From positions 248,001 to 312,000 of the forward strand of contig NZ_QRCT01000034.1 in the NCBI RefSeq assembly GCF_003363435.1: a DNA stretch of 64,000 nucleotides, written 5' to 3'. Shown piece after piece: positions 25,927 to 35,099 of the stretch (position 1 is its first letter; every line of letters begins with the position of its first letter). The DNA comes from Anaerosacchariphilus polymeriproducens (GTDB lineage Bacteria > Bacillota > Clostridia > Lachnospirales > Lachnospiraceae). Position numbers and translations under genes: made by a program. The notes below the pieces were generated by a model. It saw only the letters and a list, made by a program, of their open reading frames with translations, was not told where the DNA came from and did not search any database.

Positions 25927-26919
25927 ATGAATAGAAAAAAGACTATAATACTCTTCATAATCTGTACATTGTTATGTGGCTGCTCGGCAAATAAATCAAA
26001 TCCTATCTCAAAAAGCGGACTAGCATTTGATACGTTTATAACAATTACTCTTTATGATACAAAAGATGAAAAACTACTAGATGAATGTTTTAATCTTTGT
26101 GAATTCTATGAAAATCTTTTTAGCCGAACGCTGCCATCAAGCGAAATCGCAAAGATCAACGCAGGTTCAAAAAACTCTTTTACGGTTTCAAATGAAACTG
26201 CAGAAGCCATACGTATGGGGCTGAAGTATGGTGATATATCAAATGGATTATTTGATATTACAATAGGAAGTGTGTCGGAACTATGGAATTTTAAAACAGA
26301 AACCCCCGTATTACCTGATGATACTTTGCTAAAAAAAGCATTATCTTCAATTAATTATAAAAATCTCGAAGTAGATGATAATACTGTCATTTTAAAAGAT
26401 TCAAATATAAAAATAGATTTGGGTGGTATAGCAAAAGGTTATATTGCTGATAAATTAAAAGATTATTTAACTTCAAAAGGTGTTAAACAAGGTATTATTA
26501 GTTTAGGCGGAAATATTTTGACAATTGGGAAAAAACCTAATGGATCCGATTTTACAATTGGTATTCAAAAACCATTTGCCAAACAAAATCAAACCATTGC
26601 ATCCATTAAAATTTCTGATAAGTCAGTTGTTTCTTCTGGTATATATGAACGCTATTTTAAAATGAACAATAAAATTTATCATCATATTTTAAATCCGCAT
26701 ACTGGATATCCTTTTGAAAATAATTTATATGAAGTAAGCATTATTTCTGAAAATTCCGTTGATGGAGATGCATTGAGTACGATTTGTTTTTCACTTGGAC
26801 TAGAAAAAGGAATGGAACTAATTGAGTCTATTGAAGATACAGAAGCAATTTTTATCACTGATGATTATTCGCTACATTATACAAGTGGAATAGGAAAAGA
26901 TGTAATACTCATAAAATAA
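25927..26919 (+). CDS. apbE: FAD:protein FMN transferase ApbE (lipoprotein)
   Basis: Attaches FMN covalently to a Thr or Ser of target flavoproteins, outside the membrane. The N-terminus is a lipoprotein signal with the lipobox LCGC (lipidated Cys19). Family motifs seen: FDTFITITLYD, the active-site region DLGGIAKGYIADKL, and SLGGNILTIG, plus HHILNPHTGYPF and DGDALSTICF. I start at the ATG at 25927 behind GAGGTG. It faces the rnf operon, whose RnfG and RnfD need this modification, so those are its likely targets. Confidence 0.93.
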   Translation: MNRKKTIILFIICTLLCGCSANKSNPISKSGLAFDTFITITLYDTKDEKLLDECFNLCEFYENLFSRTLPSSEIAKINAGSKNSFTVSNETAEAIRMGLKYGDISNGLFDITIGSVSELWNFKTETPVLPDDTLLKKALSSINYKNLEVDDNTVILKDSNIKIDLGGIAKGYIADKLKDYLTSKGVKQGIISLGGNILTIGKKPNGSDFTIGIQKPFAKQNQTIASIKISDKSVVSSGIYERYFKMNNKIYHHILNPHTGYPFENNLYEVSIISENSVDGDALSTICFSLGLEKGMELIESIEDTEAIFITDDYSLHYTSGIGKDVILIK

Positions 26920-26945
26920 GGGGTTGGTTCATATGAACCAGCCCC
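26920..26945. terminator. Shared bidirectional terminator of apbE and rnf
   Basis: GGGGTTGGTTCATATGAACCAGCCCC is nearly perfectly palindromic, with T-rich sequence on both sides, between the convergent apbE and rnfB genes. Confidence 0.85.
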
Positions 26946-26953
26946 CTTCACTT

Positions 26954-27748
26954 TTATTTTGTTATTATTTTTTTCGGACATGCATCAGCACATTTTCCAC
27001 AATTTGTACATTTTTCTGTATTGATATAAGCAATATTATTCTCTACTTTAACTGCATCAAATTCACATGCTTTTTCGCAAAGTTTACAACCGATACATCC
27101 TACAGAACATACACTCATTACGTTTTTCCCTTTTTCTTTGGATGAACATTGAACGAAATATTTAGAATCATACGGTATTAATTCGATTAGGTGATTTGGA
27201 CAAACTGTAATACATTTACCACAAGCTTTACACGCTTCTTTATCTACTACAGCAACACCATCTACAATATGAATCGCATCAAACGGACATACTTTAACGC
27301 AAGTACCGAAACCTAAACATCCATAACTACATGCCTTGGGACCTCCATCCGGTACAAAACCCATCATAGAGCAATCTTCTACCCCATAATAATTGTAATT
27401 TTGCTTTGTCTTTTCACAAGTCCCTGCACATTTAACAAAGGCCACTTTTCTTTGTGCATTTTTAACTTCCATCCCCATAATACTTCCAATTTGAGCTGCT
27501 ACTGAATCACCACCAACCGGACATGCACTGATTTCTGCTTCTCCTTTTACAATGGCTGCTGCTAACCCTGAACAACCTGCATAACCGCAACCACCACAAT
27601 TATTACCAGGTAATACATCAAGAATGGCCTCTTCTCTTTCATCTACTTCAACTTTAAATTTTTCACCGGCAATTCCTAGAAATATTCCAATTAGCAAACC
27701 AGTTCCACCAACAATAACAGCTGCAATAATAACTCCTGTTAAACTCAT
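26954..27748 (-). CDS. rnfB: Rnf complex subunit RnfB
   Basis: Iron-sulfur subunit that takes electrons from reduced ferredoxin. An N-terminal membrane helix (about 5-27) is followed by a 4Fe-4S domain with NNCGGCGYAGC and then several CxxCxxCxxxCP motifs (KACGKCITVCP, GCKLCEKACEF, NCGKCADACP). 264 aa is typical of clostridial RnfB. It is the last gene of rnfCDGEAB and ends at the shared terminator. Confidence 0.95.
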   Translation of the reverse strand: MSLTGVIIAAVIVGGTGLLIGIFLGIAGEKFKVEVDEREEAILDVLPGNNCGGCGYAGCSGLAAAIVKGEAEISACPVGGDSVAAQIGSIMGMEVKNAQRKVAFVKCAGTCEKTKQNYNYYGVEDCSMMGFVPDGGPKACSYGCLGFGTCVKVCPFDAIHIVDGVAVVDKEACKACGKCITVCPNHLIELIPYDSKYFVQCSSKEKGKNVMSVCSVGCIGCKLCEKACEFDAVKVENNIAYINTEKCTNCGKCADACPKKIITK

Positions 27749-27762
27749 CTTTTTAATACCTC

Positions 27763-28338
27763 CTATATTATTCCTGCGAATCCAAAGAAGGCAATTGCCA
27801 TTAAGCCCGCCGTAATAAGAACGATTGGGGTTCCACGAAGAGCAGGAGTTATATCGTTATATTCCATTTTTTCACGAATTCCTGCCATTATGATAATAGC
27901 AATTGTAAATCCTACTGCTGTTGCAAAACCATTTACAACACTTGGAATAAATGCATATTCTTTTTGTACACTTTTTATTGCAACACCAAGAACGGCACAG
28001 TTTGTTGTAATTAAAGGCAAATATACGCCCAATGCATTATATAAAGGCGGCATTGCTTTCTTCAAAAACATTTCTACAAATTGTACTAATGCGGCAATAA
28101 TTAATATAAATACAATTGTCTGCAAATACTCAAACCCTGCAGGCACTAAAATAAAATCATAAATCAAACTTGTTACAGCAGATGAAATCGTCATTACAAA
28201 AATTACAGCAATTCCCATTCCAGATGCAGTTTCTACTTTTTTTGAAACTCCTATAAACGGACATAATCCTAAGAATTGGCTAAGTACAACATTATTAACT
28301 AGTGCAGAACCAATTGCTATTATGATTAATTCTTTCAT
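27763..28338 (-). CDS. rnfA: Rnf complex subunit RnfA
   Basis: Integral membrane subunit (191 aa, about six helices) homologous to RnfE and NqrE. Motifs NNVVLSQFLGLCPFIGVS and LITTNCAVLGVAI each carry a Cys that in studied complexes helps hold a membrane-embedded [2Fe-2S] cluster between RnfA and RnfE. Position between rnfE and rnfB is canonical. Confidence 0.95.
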   Translation of the reverse strand: MKELIIIAIGSALVNNVVLSQFLGLCPFIGVSKKVETASGMGIAVIFVMTISSAVTSLIYDFILVPAGFEYLQTIVFILIIAALVQFVEMFLKKAMPPLYNALGVYLPLITTNCAVLGVAIKSVQKEYAFIPSVVNGFATAVGFTIAIIIMAGIREKMEYNDITPALRGTPIVLITAGLMAIAFFGFAGII

Positions 28339-28352
28339 ATGTACTTACCCTC

Positions 28353-29063
28353 CTATTCTTTTTCTTTTTTATCAGTTGAAAAAACATTTCCGCTACATGA
28401 ACCATTACCGCAAGATGCACAACCATCAGAAGAACATCCAGTATTTTTAACAATGGTTCTATTATTCTTTGCAATATTTAATTTCACTTTATTCTGAATT
28501 GCTACCAGACCTGCTAAAACAAAGAATGCTCCTGGTGCAAGAATAAAAATGGTAACCGGCTCATAAGAAGCTGGCATAATCTGATGTTCAAAGATTTGTC
28601 CGGCTCCAATCAGCTCTCTTACTGCTCCAATTGCTGTTAAACCTATTGTAAATCCTAATCCCATACCGATTCCGTCAAATATGGAAGGCAATATCGGGTT
28701 TTTAGACGCATAACTTTCTGCTCTTCCCAGAATTATACAATTAACTACAATCAAAGGAATATAAATTCCTAATGCATCATAAAGACTTGGAACAAATCCT
28801 TTTACCAATAATTCTACAATCGTAACAAAGGATGCCACCACGACAATAAATGCGGGCACTCTAACTTTATCAGGAATTATATTACGCAGTAAAGAAATCA
28901 TCAAATTAGACATGATTAATACTGCAGATGTAGATAATCCCATACCTAAACCATTCGTTGCTGATGTGGTAACAGCCAAAGTGGGACACATTCCAAGCAT
29001 CAAAACGAATGTTGGATTTTCCTTTATAAGTCCATTAAAAAGACGTTCTAAACACTTATTCAT
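28353..29063 (-). CDS. rnfE: Rnf complex subunit RnfE with Cys-rich tail
   Basis: Integral membrane homologue of RnfA (236 aa), with cluster-ligand cysteines in GMCPTLAVTTSA (Cys26) and VVNCIILG (Cys109). The membrane part ends near residue 193. An additional hydrophilic tail contains C210-x4-C215-x2-C218-x4-C223, a spacing that could bind zinc or an Fe-S cluster. This tail is not part of the standard RnfE core of about 200 aa. The gene overlaps rnfG by 8 nt. Confidence 0.94.
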   Translation of the reverse strand: MNKCLERLFNGLIKENPTFVLMLGMCPTLAVTTSATNGLGMGLSTSAVLIMSNLMISLLRNIIPDKVRVPAFIVVVASFVTIVELLVKGFVPSLYDALGIYIPLIVVNCIILGRAESYASKNPILPSIFDGIGMGLGFTIGLTAIGAVRELIGAGQIFEHQIMPASYEPVTIFILAPGAFFVLAGLVAIQNKVKLNIAKNNRTIVKNTGCSSDGCASCGNGSCSGNVFSTDKKEKE

Positions 29064-29667
29064 TCACGCTGCCTCCCTCTATACTTTTAAAAAATGCAAG
29101 TCCAGCATTTACACCATTCGTCATCGCATTGGTTGTAATGGTAGCACCACTCAAAGCATCAATTTCTTCCTCTGCAGATGCCCCGTTTTTAGTATATTTA
29201 AATAATTCTACTTTTTTATCTTTAAATTGATTTATAAACTCCGGTGTTTTTGCTTTCATTCCCAAACCTGCAGTTTCACTAATACTCAATATAGATATTC
29301 CTTGTACAGTACCATCTAAAGAAATTCCTAATACAAATGATATTTCTCCTGCATAGCCTTCTTTTGAAGTTACTGTTATTACATAACCAAGTTGTTTTCC
29401 TTTTGTATCTACTGCTTGCACATACCCATCAATCACATCTTGATCAAATCCAGCTTCTTTTAATACAGTTTCTGCTTGATCTTTGTTTATTTCCATTTCT
29501 TTAAATGAATCTGCATCAGAAAATACAGTTTGAAATGCCTTTTTTTTGGAATTTAACTGTGCTTTCTCTATTGGCGCTTTTGTTATCTCATATACAAAGC
29601 CAAGACAAAGTCCAGCAGTTAGAGTAATAATCGTTAATAGTAATGCTTCCTTTATAATTTTATTCAT
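29056..29667 (-). CDS. rnfG: Rnf complex subunit RnfG
   Basis: Periplasm-facing flavoprotein (203 aa) with one N-terminal membrane helix. The FMN attachment motif is ALSGATITTNA, where the Thr of SGAT carries covalent FMN placed by ApbE. The start overlaps the rnfD stop by 4 nt (ATGA), showing translational coupling. Electrons pass from RnfD/RnfG through the membrane to RnfC and NAD. Confidence 0.94.
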   Translation of the reverse strand: MNKIIKEALLLTIITLTAGLCLGFVYEITKAPIEKAQLNSKKKAFQTVFSDADSFKEMEINKDQAETVLKEAGFDQDVIDGYVQAVDTKGKQLGYVITVTSKEGYAGEISFVLGISLDGTVQGISILSISETAGLGMKAKTPEFINQFKDKKVELFKYTKNGASAEEEIDALSGATITTNAMTNGVNAGLAFFKSIEGGSVNE

Positions 29668-30599
29668 CTTAACCCTCCTCTTTTACCAAATGCTTTTGGC
29701 AGGGTCGCTTTTTCAATCAGAGGTACTAATAAATTACTGAAAATTATAGCATAAGACACTCCTTCAGCACTTCCTCCAAACAGACGGAAGATACCTGTAA
29801 ATATTCCTAAAAGAATACCATATACAATTTTGCCTTTAGGCGTAATTGGTGAAGTAACATAATCAGTTGCCATAAAAAATGCCCCCAACATCAAACCGCC
29901 ACCACACAATTGTGCAACGATATAAGTTTTATCAAAACCATATCCACTAAATAAAATAATAAAAATTAAAAATGAACCTAAATATGCTGCTGGTATTTTT
30001 AAATCAATGACTTCCATAAATACCAGGAAGATTGCTCCAATTAAAATGGCTGCTACAGAAGTTTCTCCAATTGTACCCGGAATCCTTCCCCAAAACATGT
30101 CCGCAGTGTTAACATCTAAACTTCCACCTTTGATAATTGCTAAAGGTGTTGCTCCAGTCACTTGATCATATGTAAAAGTAGTCATGCGTCCGGTAAAAGA
30201 AATCAACAGAAAACATCTTGCCCCTAAAGCCGGATTCATAAAATTCTGTCCAAGACCTCCAAATGCCATTTTTACAATTACAATTGCAAAAATTCCTCCA
30301 AGTACTGCCATCCACCAAGTTGCTGTAGGAGGGAGATTCAATGCCAAAAGTAACCCAGTCACCACCGCACTCAAATCTGCAATTGTATTCTTTTTATGTA
30401 ATAGTAAATTATATGCATACTCTGTTATTACACAAGCTCCTATTGTTAGAATAATAAGTAAAAGAGCATTGAAACCAAAGTTGTAAATTCCGAACATACT
30501 TGCCGGCATCAACCCAATTATTACATAAAGCATAATTTTGCTTGTAGTATCTTTTGCACGAATATGGGGAGAAGATGCTACATTTAATAATCCACTCAC
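29664..30599 (-). CDS. rnfD: Rnf complex subunit RnfD
   Basis: Integral membrane subunit (311 aa, about nine helices) homologous to NqrB, involved in ion translocation. The second covalent FMN site is in VTGATPLAIIKGG. FGGLGQNFMNPALGARCFLL is also typical. The start is a GTG at 30599, behind GAGGTG; an ATG four bases upstream lies in another frame. It lies between rnfC and rnfG. Confidence 0.94.
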   Translation of the reverse strand: MSGLLNVASSPHIRAKDTTSKIMLYVIIGLMPASMFGIYNFGFNALLLIILTIGACVITEYAYNLLLHKKNTIADLSAVVTGLLLALNLPPTATWWMAVLGGIFAIVIVKMAFGGLGQNFMNPALGARCFLLISFTGRMTTFTYDQVTGATPLAIIKGGSLDVNTADMFWGRIPGTIGETSVAAILIGAIFLVFMEVIDLKIPAAYLGSFLIFIILFSGYGFDKTYIVAQLCGGGLMLGAFFMATDYVTSPITPKGKIVYGILLGIFTGIFRLFGGSAEGVSYAIIFSNLLVPLIEKATLPKAFGKRGGLR

Positions 30600-30614
30600 T
30601 CATTACACCTCTTT

Positions 30615-31928
30615 CTATTTTTTTCTCTTTGCCATTAATGTTCTTCTCATAGATTTAATTGATTGTGCTAACCTTCGTTTTGCAGGGCAGATATAACTAC
30701 AGCTTCCACATTCAATACACTCCATGCCGTTAAATTTATCAAAAGTCTCTTCATTTTGATTTTCAGCCAAATCCGCTAATCTGGAAGGGATGATTCTAGA
30801 AGGGCAAACATGTACACATCTTCCACAATTTATACAGGCAGTAGGTTCATATTTGGCTACTTCATCTTCTGTTAAACACAATAATGCCGAAGAAGTTTTG
30901 GTAACCGGAACATCCAAATCAAATAATGCAAAACCCATCATTGGACCTCCACTGATGACTTTAACCGGATCTTGTTTGAATCCACCAGCTTCTTCTACGA
31001 GTTCATGATAGTTCATACCAACTGGTACCATAAAATTCCTTGGATCGTTAATAGCTTCACCAGTAACTGTAACAATTCTATGCATTAACGGTCTTCCCTC
31101 TATCACTGCCCTATAAACAGAGACTATAGTATCTACATTATTTACGATACAACCAGCATCTGCCGGTAGCATTGACGAATTGATCTGTCTATTCGTAATT
31201 GCAGATATTAATTGTCTTTCTGAACCTTGAGGATATTTCGTCTTTAATACTTTTACCTCTATTCTCGGTTCATTCTTAACTAGTTCTTGAAGTTTTTCAA
31301 TACAATCCTGTTTGTTATCTTCAATTCCTAAATATCCTTTTGCATTATCAAACAATTTCAATATTACGCGTAAACCATTAATAAGTTTCTCAGGCTCTTC
31401 CATCATTCTTCTATAATCAGATGTCAAATAAGGTTCACATTCTGCGCAATTAGCAATGATATATTCTATTTTTTCCGGTTCTTTTGGCGATAATTTAACA
31501 TGAGTTGGAAAACCGGCTCCGCCCATACCAACGATACCAGCCTCTTTTATTCTAGTTATTATTTCTTCTTTATTAAGTTCTTTCAACACCTTAGGATGAT
31601 ATTCTACTTCTTTATTCTCGCTATCATTTTCAATAATAATGGAATTAACTTTGTTACCCGTTGGTACTCTTCTAAACTCAATTGCTTTTACTGTTCCTGA
31701 CACAGAAGCATAAACAGGAGCCGATACAAACCCTTCTGCTTTTGCAATCATCTGTCCCATCAAAACTTTTTCACCTATGGAAACAATCGGACTAGCCGGA
31801 GCACCTATATGCTGCGATAATGGATATACTACATCACCTTTTGGGTATACAGCTTTAATTGGCTTATCTTTGGATAACTCTTTGCCATCATAAGGATGAA
31901 TTCCACCTTTAAATGTTAATAATCCCAT
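30615..31928 (-). CDS. rnfC: Rnf complex subunit RnfC
   Basis: Peripheral cytoplasmic subunit (437 aa) that binds NADH through FMN and passes electrons via 4Fe-4S clusters. The N-domain shows TFKGGIHPYDGKELS and GMGGAGFPTHVKL (flavin/NADH site), and the C-part has CINCGRCVHVCPSRI and CIECGSCSYICPAKR. I set the start at 31928 because GGAAGGTAAAATAC lies directly upstream. First gene of the rnf operon; the complex makes an ion gradient from ferredoxin oxidation or, in reverse, makes reduced ferredoxin for nitrogenase. Confidence 0.95.
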   Translation of the reverse strand: MGLLTFKGGIHPYDGKELSKDKPIKAVYPKGDVVYPLSQHIGAPASPIVSIGEKVLMGQMIAKAEGFVSAPVYASVSGTVKAIEFRRVPTGNKVNSIIIENDSENKEVEYHPKVLKELNKEEIITRIKEAGIVGMGGAGFPTHVKLSPKEPEKIEYIIANCAECEPYLTSDYRRMMEEPEKLINGLRVILKLFDNAKGYLGIEDNKQDCIEKLQELVKNEPRIEVKVLKTKYPQGSERQLISAITNRQINSSMLPADAGCIVNNVDTIVSVYRAVIEGRPLMHRIVTVTGEAINDPRNFMVPVGMNYHELVEEAGGFKQDPVKVISGGPMMGFALFDLDVPVTKTSSALLCLTEDEVAKYEPTACINCGRCVHVCPSRIIPSRLADLAENQNEETFDKFNGMECIECGSCSYICPAKRRLAQSIKSMRRTLMAKRKK

Positions 31929-32011
31929 GTATTTTACCTTCCTTCTTTTCTTAATATACAAAAACATTTGATATTAATGATATTTAATCTCTTTTATTTT
32001 AAAAAATAATA

Positions 32012-32041
32012 TTGTTTCCATTACAATAAATGTTATATAAT
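32012..32041 (+). promoter_or_regulatory. Promoter of the YprB-like gene
   Basis: TTGTTT, 18-nt spacer, TATAAT, ending 27 nt before the chosen start codon. Confidence 0.6.
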
Positions 32042-32068
32042 TTAACTATCATAATTAATGGAGGTTCT

Positions 32069-33163
32069 ATGATTACAGAAATCACAAAACTAACACCTGT
32101 GTTAGATTTTAAATACGCTAAGAATTTTTCTTATAAAGAATCAATATTTATTGATATTGAAACTACAGGATTTTCACCTGCTTCTTCTTTTGTCTATTTA
32201 ATTGGTTGTGCTTACTACGATGGTGAACAATGGACTTTAATACAGTGGTTTGCAAAATCATATGAAAGTGAAGTTAAAGTCATTTCGGCATTTCTGGAAT
32301 TTATAAGTAAATACAAAACACTAATAAGTTATAATGGTATTGGTTTCGATTTACCTTATATAAAGGAAAGATGTAAAAAATTGAACATTCCACATTCCTT
32401 AGATACCGTACAGCATATTGATTTTTACAGAGTCATTTTGCCATACAAGAGATTTTTTAGATTAAATAATTTAAAACAAAAAACTATTGAAGAATTCCTT
32501 TCTATTCAACGGCAAGATAAATATAACGGAAGCGAACTTATTTCAATATATCTGCAATATTTAAAAACGCAAGATAATAATCTAATTAAACTTTTGTTGT
32601 TACACAATCATGATGACATTAAAGGGTTATTATCGATTATACCAATGATTTCCTATCAATACATATTCAATGGAAAGTTCAACATACAAAATTGTATGTT
32701 TGATTCTTTAAAACTTGTCAATAAATTAAAACAAAATGAAATAATTTTTGAATTGCAATTAAATATTCCAGTCCCTAAAAGAATTTCATTTGGTAATGAT
32801 ATCTTTTACCTGACTGTTTTTCAGGATATTGTTAAAATAAAAATAAAAATTTATCATGGTGAACTTAAATATTTTTATAAAAATTACAAAGACTATTATT
32901 ATCTTCCGAAAGAAGATACTTCCATTCATAAGAGCGTTGCTTTTTATGTAGACAAAAATTTTCGTACTCAGGCTAAAGCTGCAAATTGCTATAGTCGTAA
33001 ATCAGGTCACTTCCTACCTCAATACGAAGATTTATTCTCACCATATTTTAAAATTGACTACTTTGATAAAAACATGTATTTTGAATTGACTGAAGAAATA
33101 CTATCAGATTACACATTACTCAAGAAATATATTCTTCATATTTTATCTCATTTTCAACATTAA
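32069..33163 (+). CDS. YprB-like RNase H-fold exonuclease
   Basis: A 364-aa protein with an N-terminal DEDD-type 3'-5' exonuclease domain (RNase_H_2/YprB). The first motif is FIDIETTGF and the next is TLISYNGIGFDLPYI; a further Asp lies in LHNHDDIKGL, near residue 190. The C-terminal half is less conserved and has no domain I recognise. The ATG at 32069 follows ATGGAGGT; a longer frame would start inside the promoter. Bacillus yprB is not well characterised; a nucleic-acid processing role is likely. It stands alone on the plus strand. Confidence 0.85.
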   Translation: MITEITKLTPVLDFKYAKNFSYKESIFIDIETTGFSPASSFVYLIGCAYYDGEQWTLIQWFAKSYESEVKVISAFLEFISKYKTLISYNGIGFDLPYIKERCKKLNIPHSLDTVQHIDFYRVILPYKRFFRLNNLKQKTIEEFLSIQRQDKYNGSELISIYLQYLKTQDNNLIKLLLLHNHDDIKGLLSIIPMISYQYIFNGKFNIQNCMFDSLKLVNKLKQNEIIFELQLNIPVPKRISFGNDIFYLTVFQDIVKIKIKIYHGELKYFYKNYKDYYYLPKEDTSIHKSVAFYVDKNFRTQAKAANCYSRKSGHFLPQYEDLFSPYFKIDYFDKNMYFELTEEILSDYTLLKKYILHILSHFQH

Positions 33164-33170
33164 TACTATA

Positions 33171-33195
33171 AAGGTGTCTCAAAATGAGACACCTT
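33171..33195. terminator. Bidirectional hairpin terminator
   Basis: AAGGTGTCTC pairs perfectly with GAGACACCTT around a 5-nt loop, with T-rich tails. It separates the plus-strand YprB-like gene from the convergent cheR. Confidence 0.85.
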
Positions 33196-33221
33196 TTCTA
33201 TTTCCACCAAAACTCACTTTG

Positions 33222-33998
33222 CTAAGCCTTTTGAAAGAAGAATGATTTCCGTCTAATATAATTCAAATCTTTATAATTCATAATTTGTTCGGTGCTGCCA
33301 ATAAACAATACCCCATCTTTTGCTAAAACTTGATTAAATTTTTTGTAAATTTCTTCCTTAGTCTCTTCGGTAAAATAAATTAATACATTACGACAAACGA
33401 TAAGATTACAATCTGTCGGATATGGATCTTTCAACAAATCATGTTGTTTAAAATCAACTCTTCTTTTGATATCTTCAGATATCTGATATGAATTTCCGAT
33501 CTTTGTAAAATATTTATTTTTAAATTCTTGTGGCACATCTAGGATACTTCTTTCGTTATATAATCCGAGACGAGCTTTCTCTAATACTTGTTTATCAAGA
33601 TCAGTAGCAATAATTTTAATTTGATCAAGCGGCATATGTTTTGATAATAACATGACTAGTGTATAAGGTTCATCACCTGTCGAGCACGCTGCACTCCAAA
33701 TCTTTAATCTTTTACCGTTTTTTTGAATCAATTCCGGAAGTACCTCGGAATTTAAAAGCTCCCACTGTTCCGGATTTCTAAAAAATTCAGATACATTGAT
33801 CGTCAAAAAATTAATAAGTTCTTCAAACATTTGACTGTCTTTTTTAATGACTTCTATATATTCGTCATAAGAACCTATTTTGTTCTTGGAAATCAAAGTG
33901 TTAATCCGACGTTTCATTTGTTTCTCTTTGTAAGCATCTAAATTAATTTTAGTTAACTTATAAACGTCGCCTTTAAATTTCTCATAATCATTAAACAT
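33222..33998 (-). CDS. cheR: Chemotaxis protein-glutamate methyltransferase CheR
   Basis: SAM-dependent methylation of chemoreceptor glutamates. N-terminal helical domain, then the methyltransferase core with WSAACSTGDEPYTLVM and ATDLDKQVLEKAR; NLIVCRNVLIYFTEE near the end is typical. 258 aa. Start follows ACAGGAGC. Although cheR sits at the end of the cmk-ispH-S1 run, a chemoreceptor is encoded at 45.6 kb and is a likely substrate. Other che genes are not in this window. Confidence 0.92.
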   Translation of the reverse strand: MFNDYEKFKGDVYKLTKINLDAYKEKQMKRRINTLISKNKIGSYDEYIEVIKKDSQMFEELINFLTINVSEFFRNPEQWELLNSEVLPELIQKNGKRLKIWSAACSTGDEPYTLVMLLSKHMPLDQIKIIATDLDKQVLEKARLGLYNERSILDVPQEFKNKYFTKIGNSYQISEDIKRRVDFKQHDLLKDPYPTDCNLIVCRNVLIYFTEETKEEIYKKFNQVLAKDGVLFIGSTEQIMNYKDLNYIRRKSFFFQKA

Positions 33999-34022
33999 AC
34001 TAGTAAGCTCCTGTCCTATAGA

Positions 34023-35099
34023 TTATTCTTCTATTGTAGTCTCTTCCTGTATTTCTAATGCTTTCATACTTAAACTTATCTTCTTTTCTTCCTCATTTAA
34101 ATCTACAACTTTTACGGTGATTTCTTGACCAACTTTTAAAATATCAGATGGTTTTTCCACATGATCTTTTGAAATCTGTGACACATGAAGTAAGGCATCA
34201 ACGCCAGGAGCTAATTCCACAAATGCTCCGAAATCTGTCATTCTTGCAACTTTACCTGTTACAACATTTCCAACAGCGTAATTTTCGCTTGCTTTCTTCC
34301 ATGGATTTTCATCTTCAAATTTTAAACTGAGAGCTATTTTATCTTCATTAATTTCTTTAATCAATACTTTGATTTTTTCACCTACTTTGAAAACCTTCTT
34401 AGGATTTTCTACTCTTCCCCAAGACATTTCAGAAATATGAAGTAAACCATCAGCACCACCTAAATCAATAAATGCTCCGAAATCTGTCACATTCTTGATT
34501 GTGCCTTCAATTACATCGCCGGCTTTTACTTTTGCAAACAACTCTTTTTGCATCTTAGCTTTCTTAGCGACCAATAACTGTCTGCGGTCACCGATTACTC
34601 TTCTTCTCTTTGGATTAAATTCACTAATTACGAATTCTATCTCTTGTCCATCGTATTTTTCTAAATTTTTTTCATAAGAATCTGAAACCAAACTTGCAGG
34701 AATAAAAATTCTGGCTTCATCAATAATAACACTCAATCCACCATTTAACACCTGAGCAACTTTAGCTTTAAGTATTTCATGATTCTGAAATGCTTCTTCT
34801 AATCTCTTGTTACCTTTTTCTGCAGCCAGTCTTTTATATGTTAACAAAACTTGTCCTTCGCCATCATTAACTTTTAAAACTTTGGCTTCCATAGTATCGC
34901 CTGCTGATACAAAATTTCTTAAGTCAACATTCGATTCATTTGTATACTCGTTACGTGTAATAATACCATCGGATTTATAACCAATATTTAAGATGATTTC
35001 ATCCTCTTTCACATCGATAACGGTACCTTCGACTACCTCTCCTGTCCGTATTGTTTTTAATGATTCTTCCAGCATTTGTTCAAAACTCATTTCTGACAT
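34023..35099 (-). CDS. S1 RNA-binding domain protein (30S S1-like)
   Basis: A 358-aa protein with four S1 domains, roughly at residues 15-85, 100-170, 190-260 and 275-345, for example VIEGTIKNVTDFGAFIDLGG and VVTGKVARMTDFGAFVEL. It is the S1-type protein that in Clostridia is often fused to IspH. Here the ATG at 35099 overlaps ispH by 20 nt, behind GAGGAGG. An A7 tract right at the start is the only thing separating a fused from a split product. Together the two parts have 642 aa, the size of the known fusions. Function: mRNA binding in translation, or regulatory. Confidence 0.9.
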   Translation of the reverse strand: MSEMSFEQMLEESLKTIRTGEVVEGTVIDVKEDEIILNIGYKSDGIITRNEYTNESNVDLRNFVSAGDTMEAKVLKVNDGEGQVLLTYKRLAAEKGNKRLEEAFQNHEILKAKVAQVLNGGLSVIIDEARIFIPASLVSDSYEKNLEKYDGQEIEFVISEFNPKRRRVIGDRRQLLVAKKAKMQKELFAKVKAGDVIEGTIKNVTDFGAFIDLGGADGLLHISEMSWGRVENPKKVFKVGEKIKVLIKEINEDKIALSLKFEDENPWKKASENYAVGNVVTGKVARMTDFGAFVELAPGVDALLHVSQISKDHVEKPSDILKVGQEITVKVVDLNEEEKKISLSMKALEIQEETTIEE

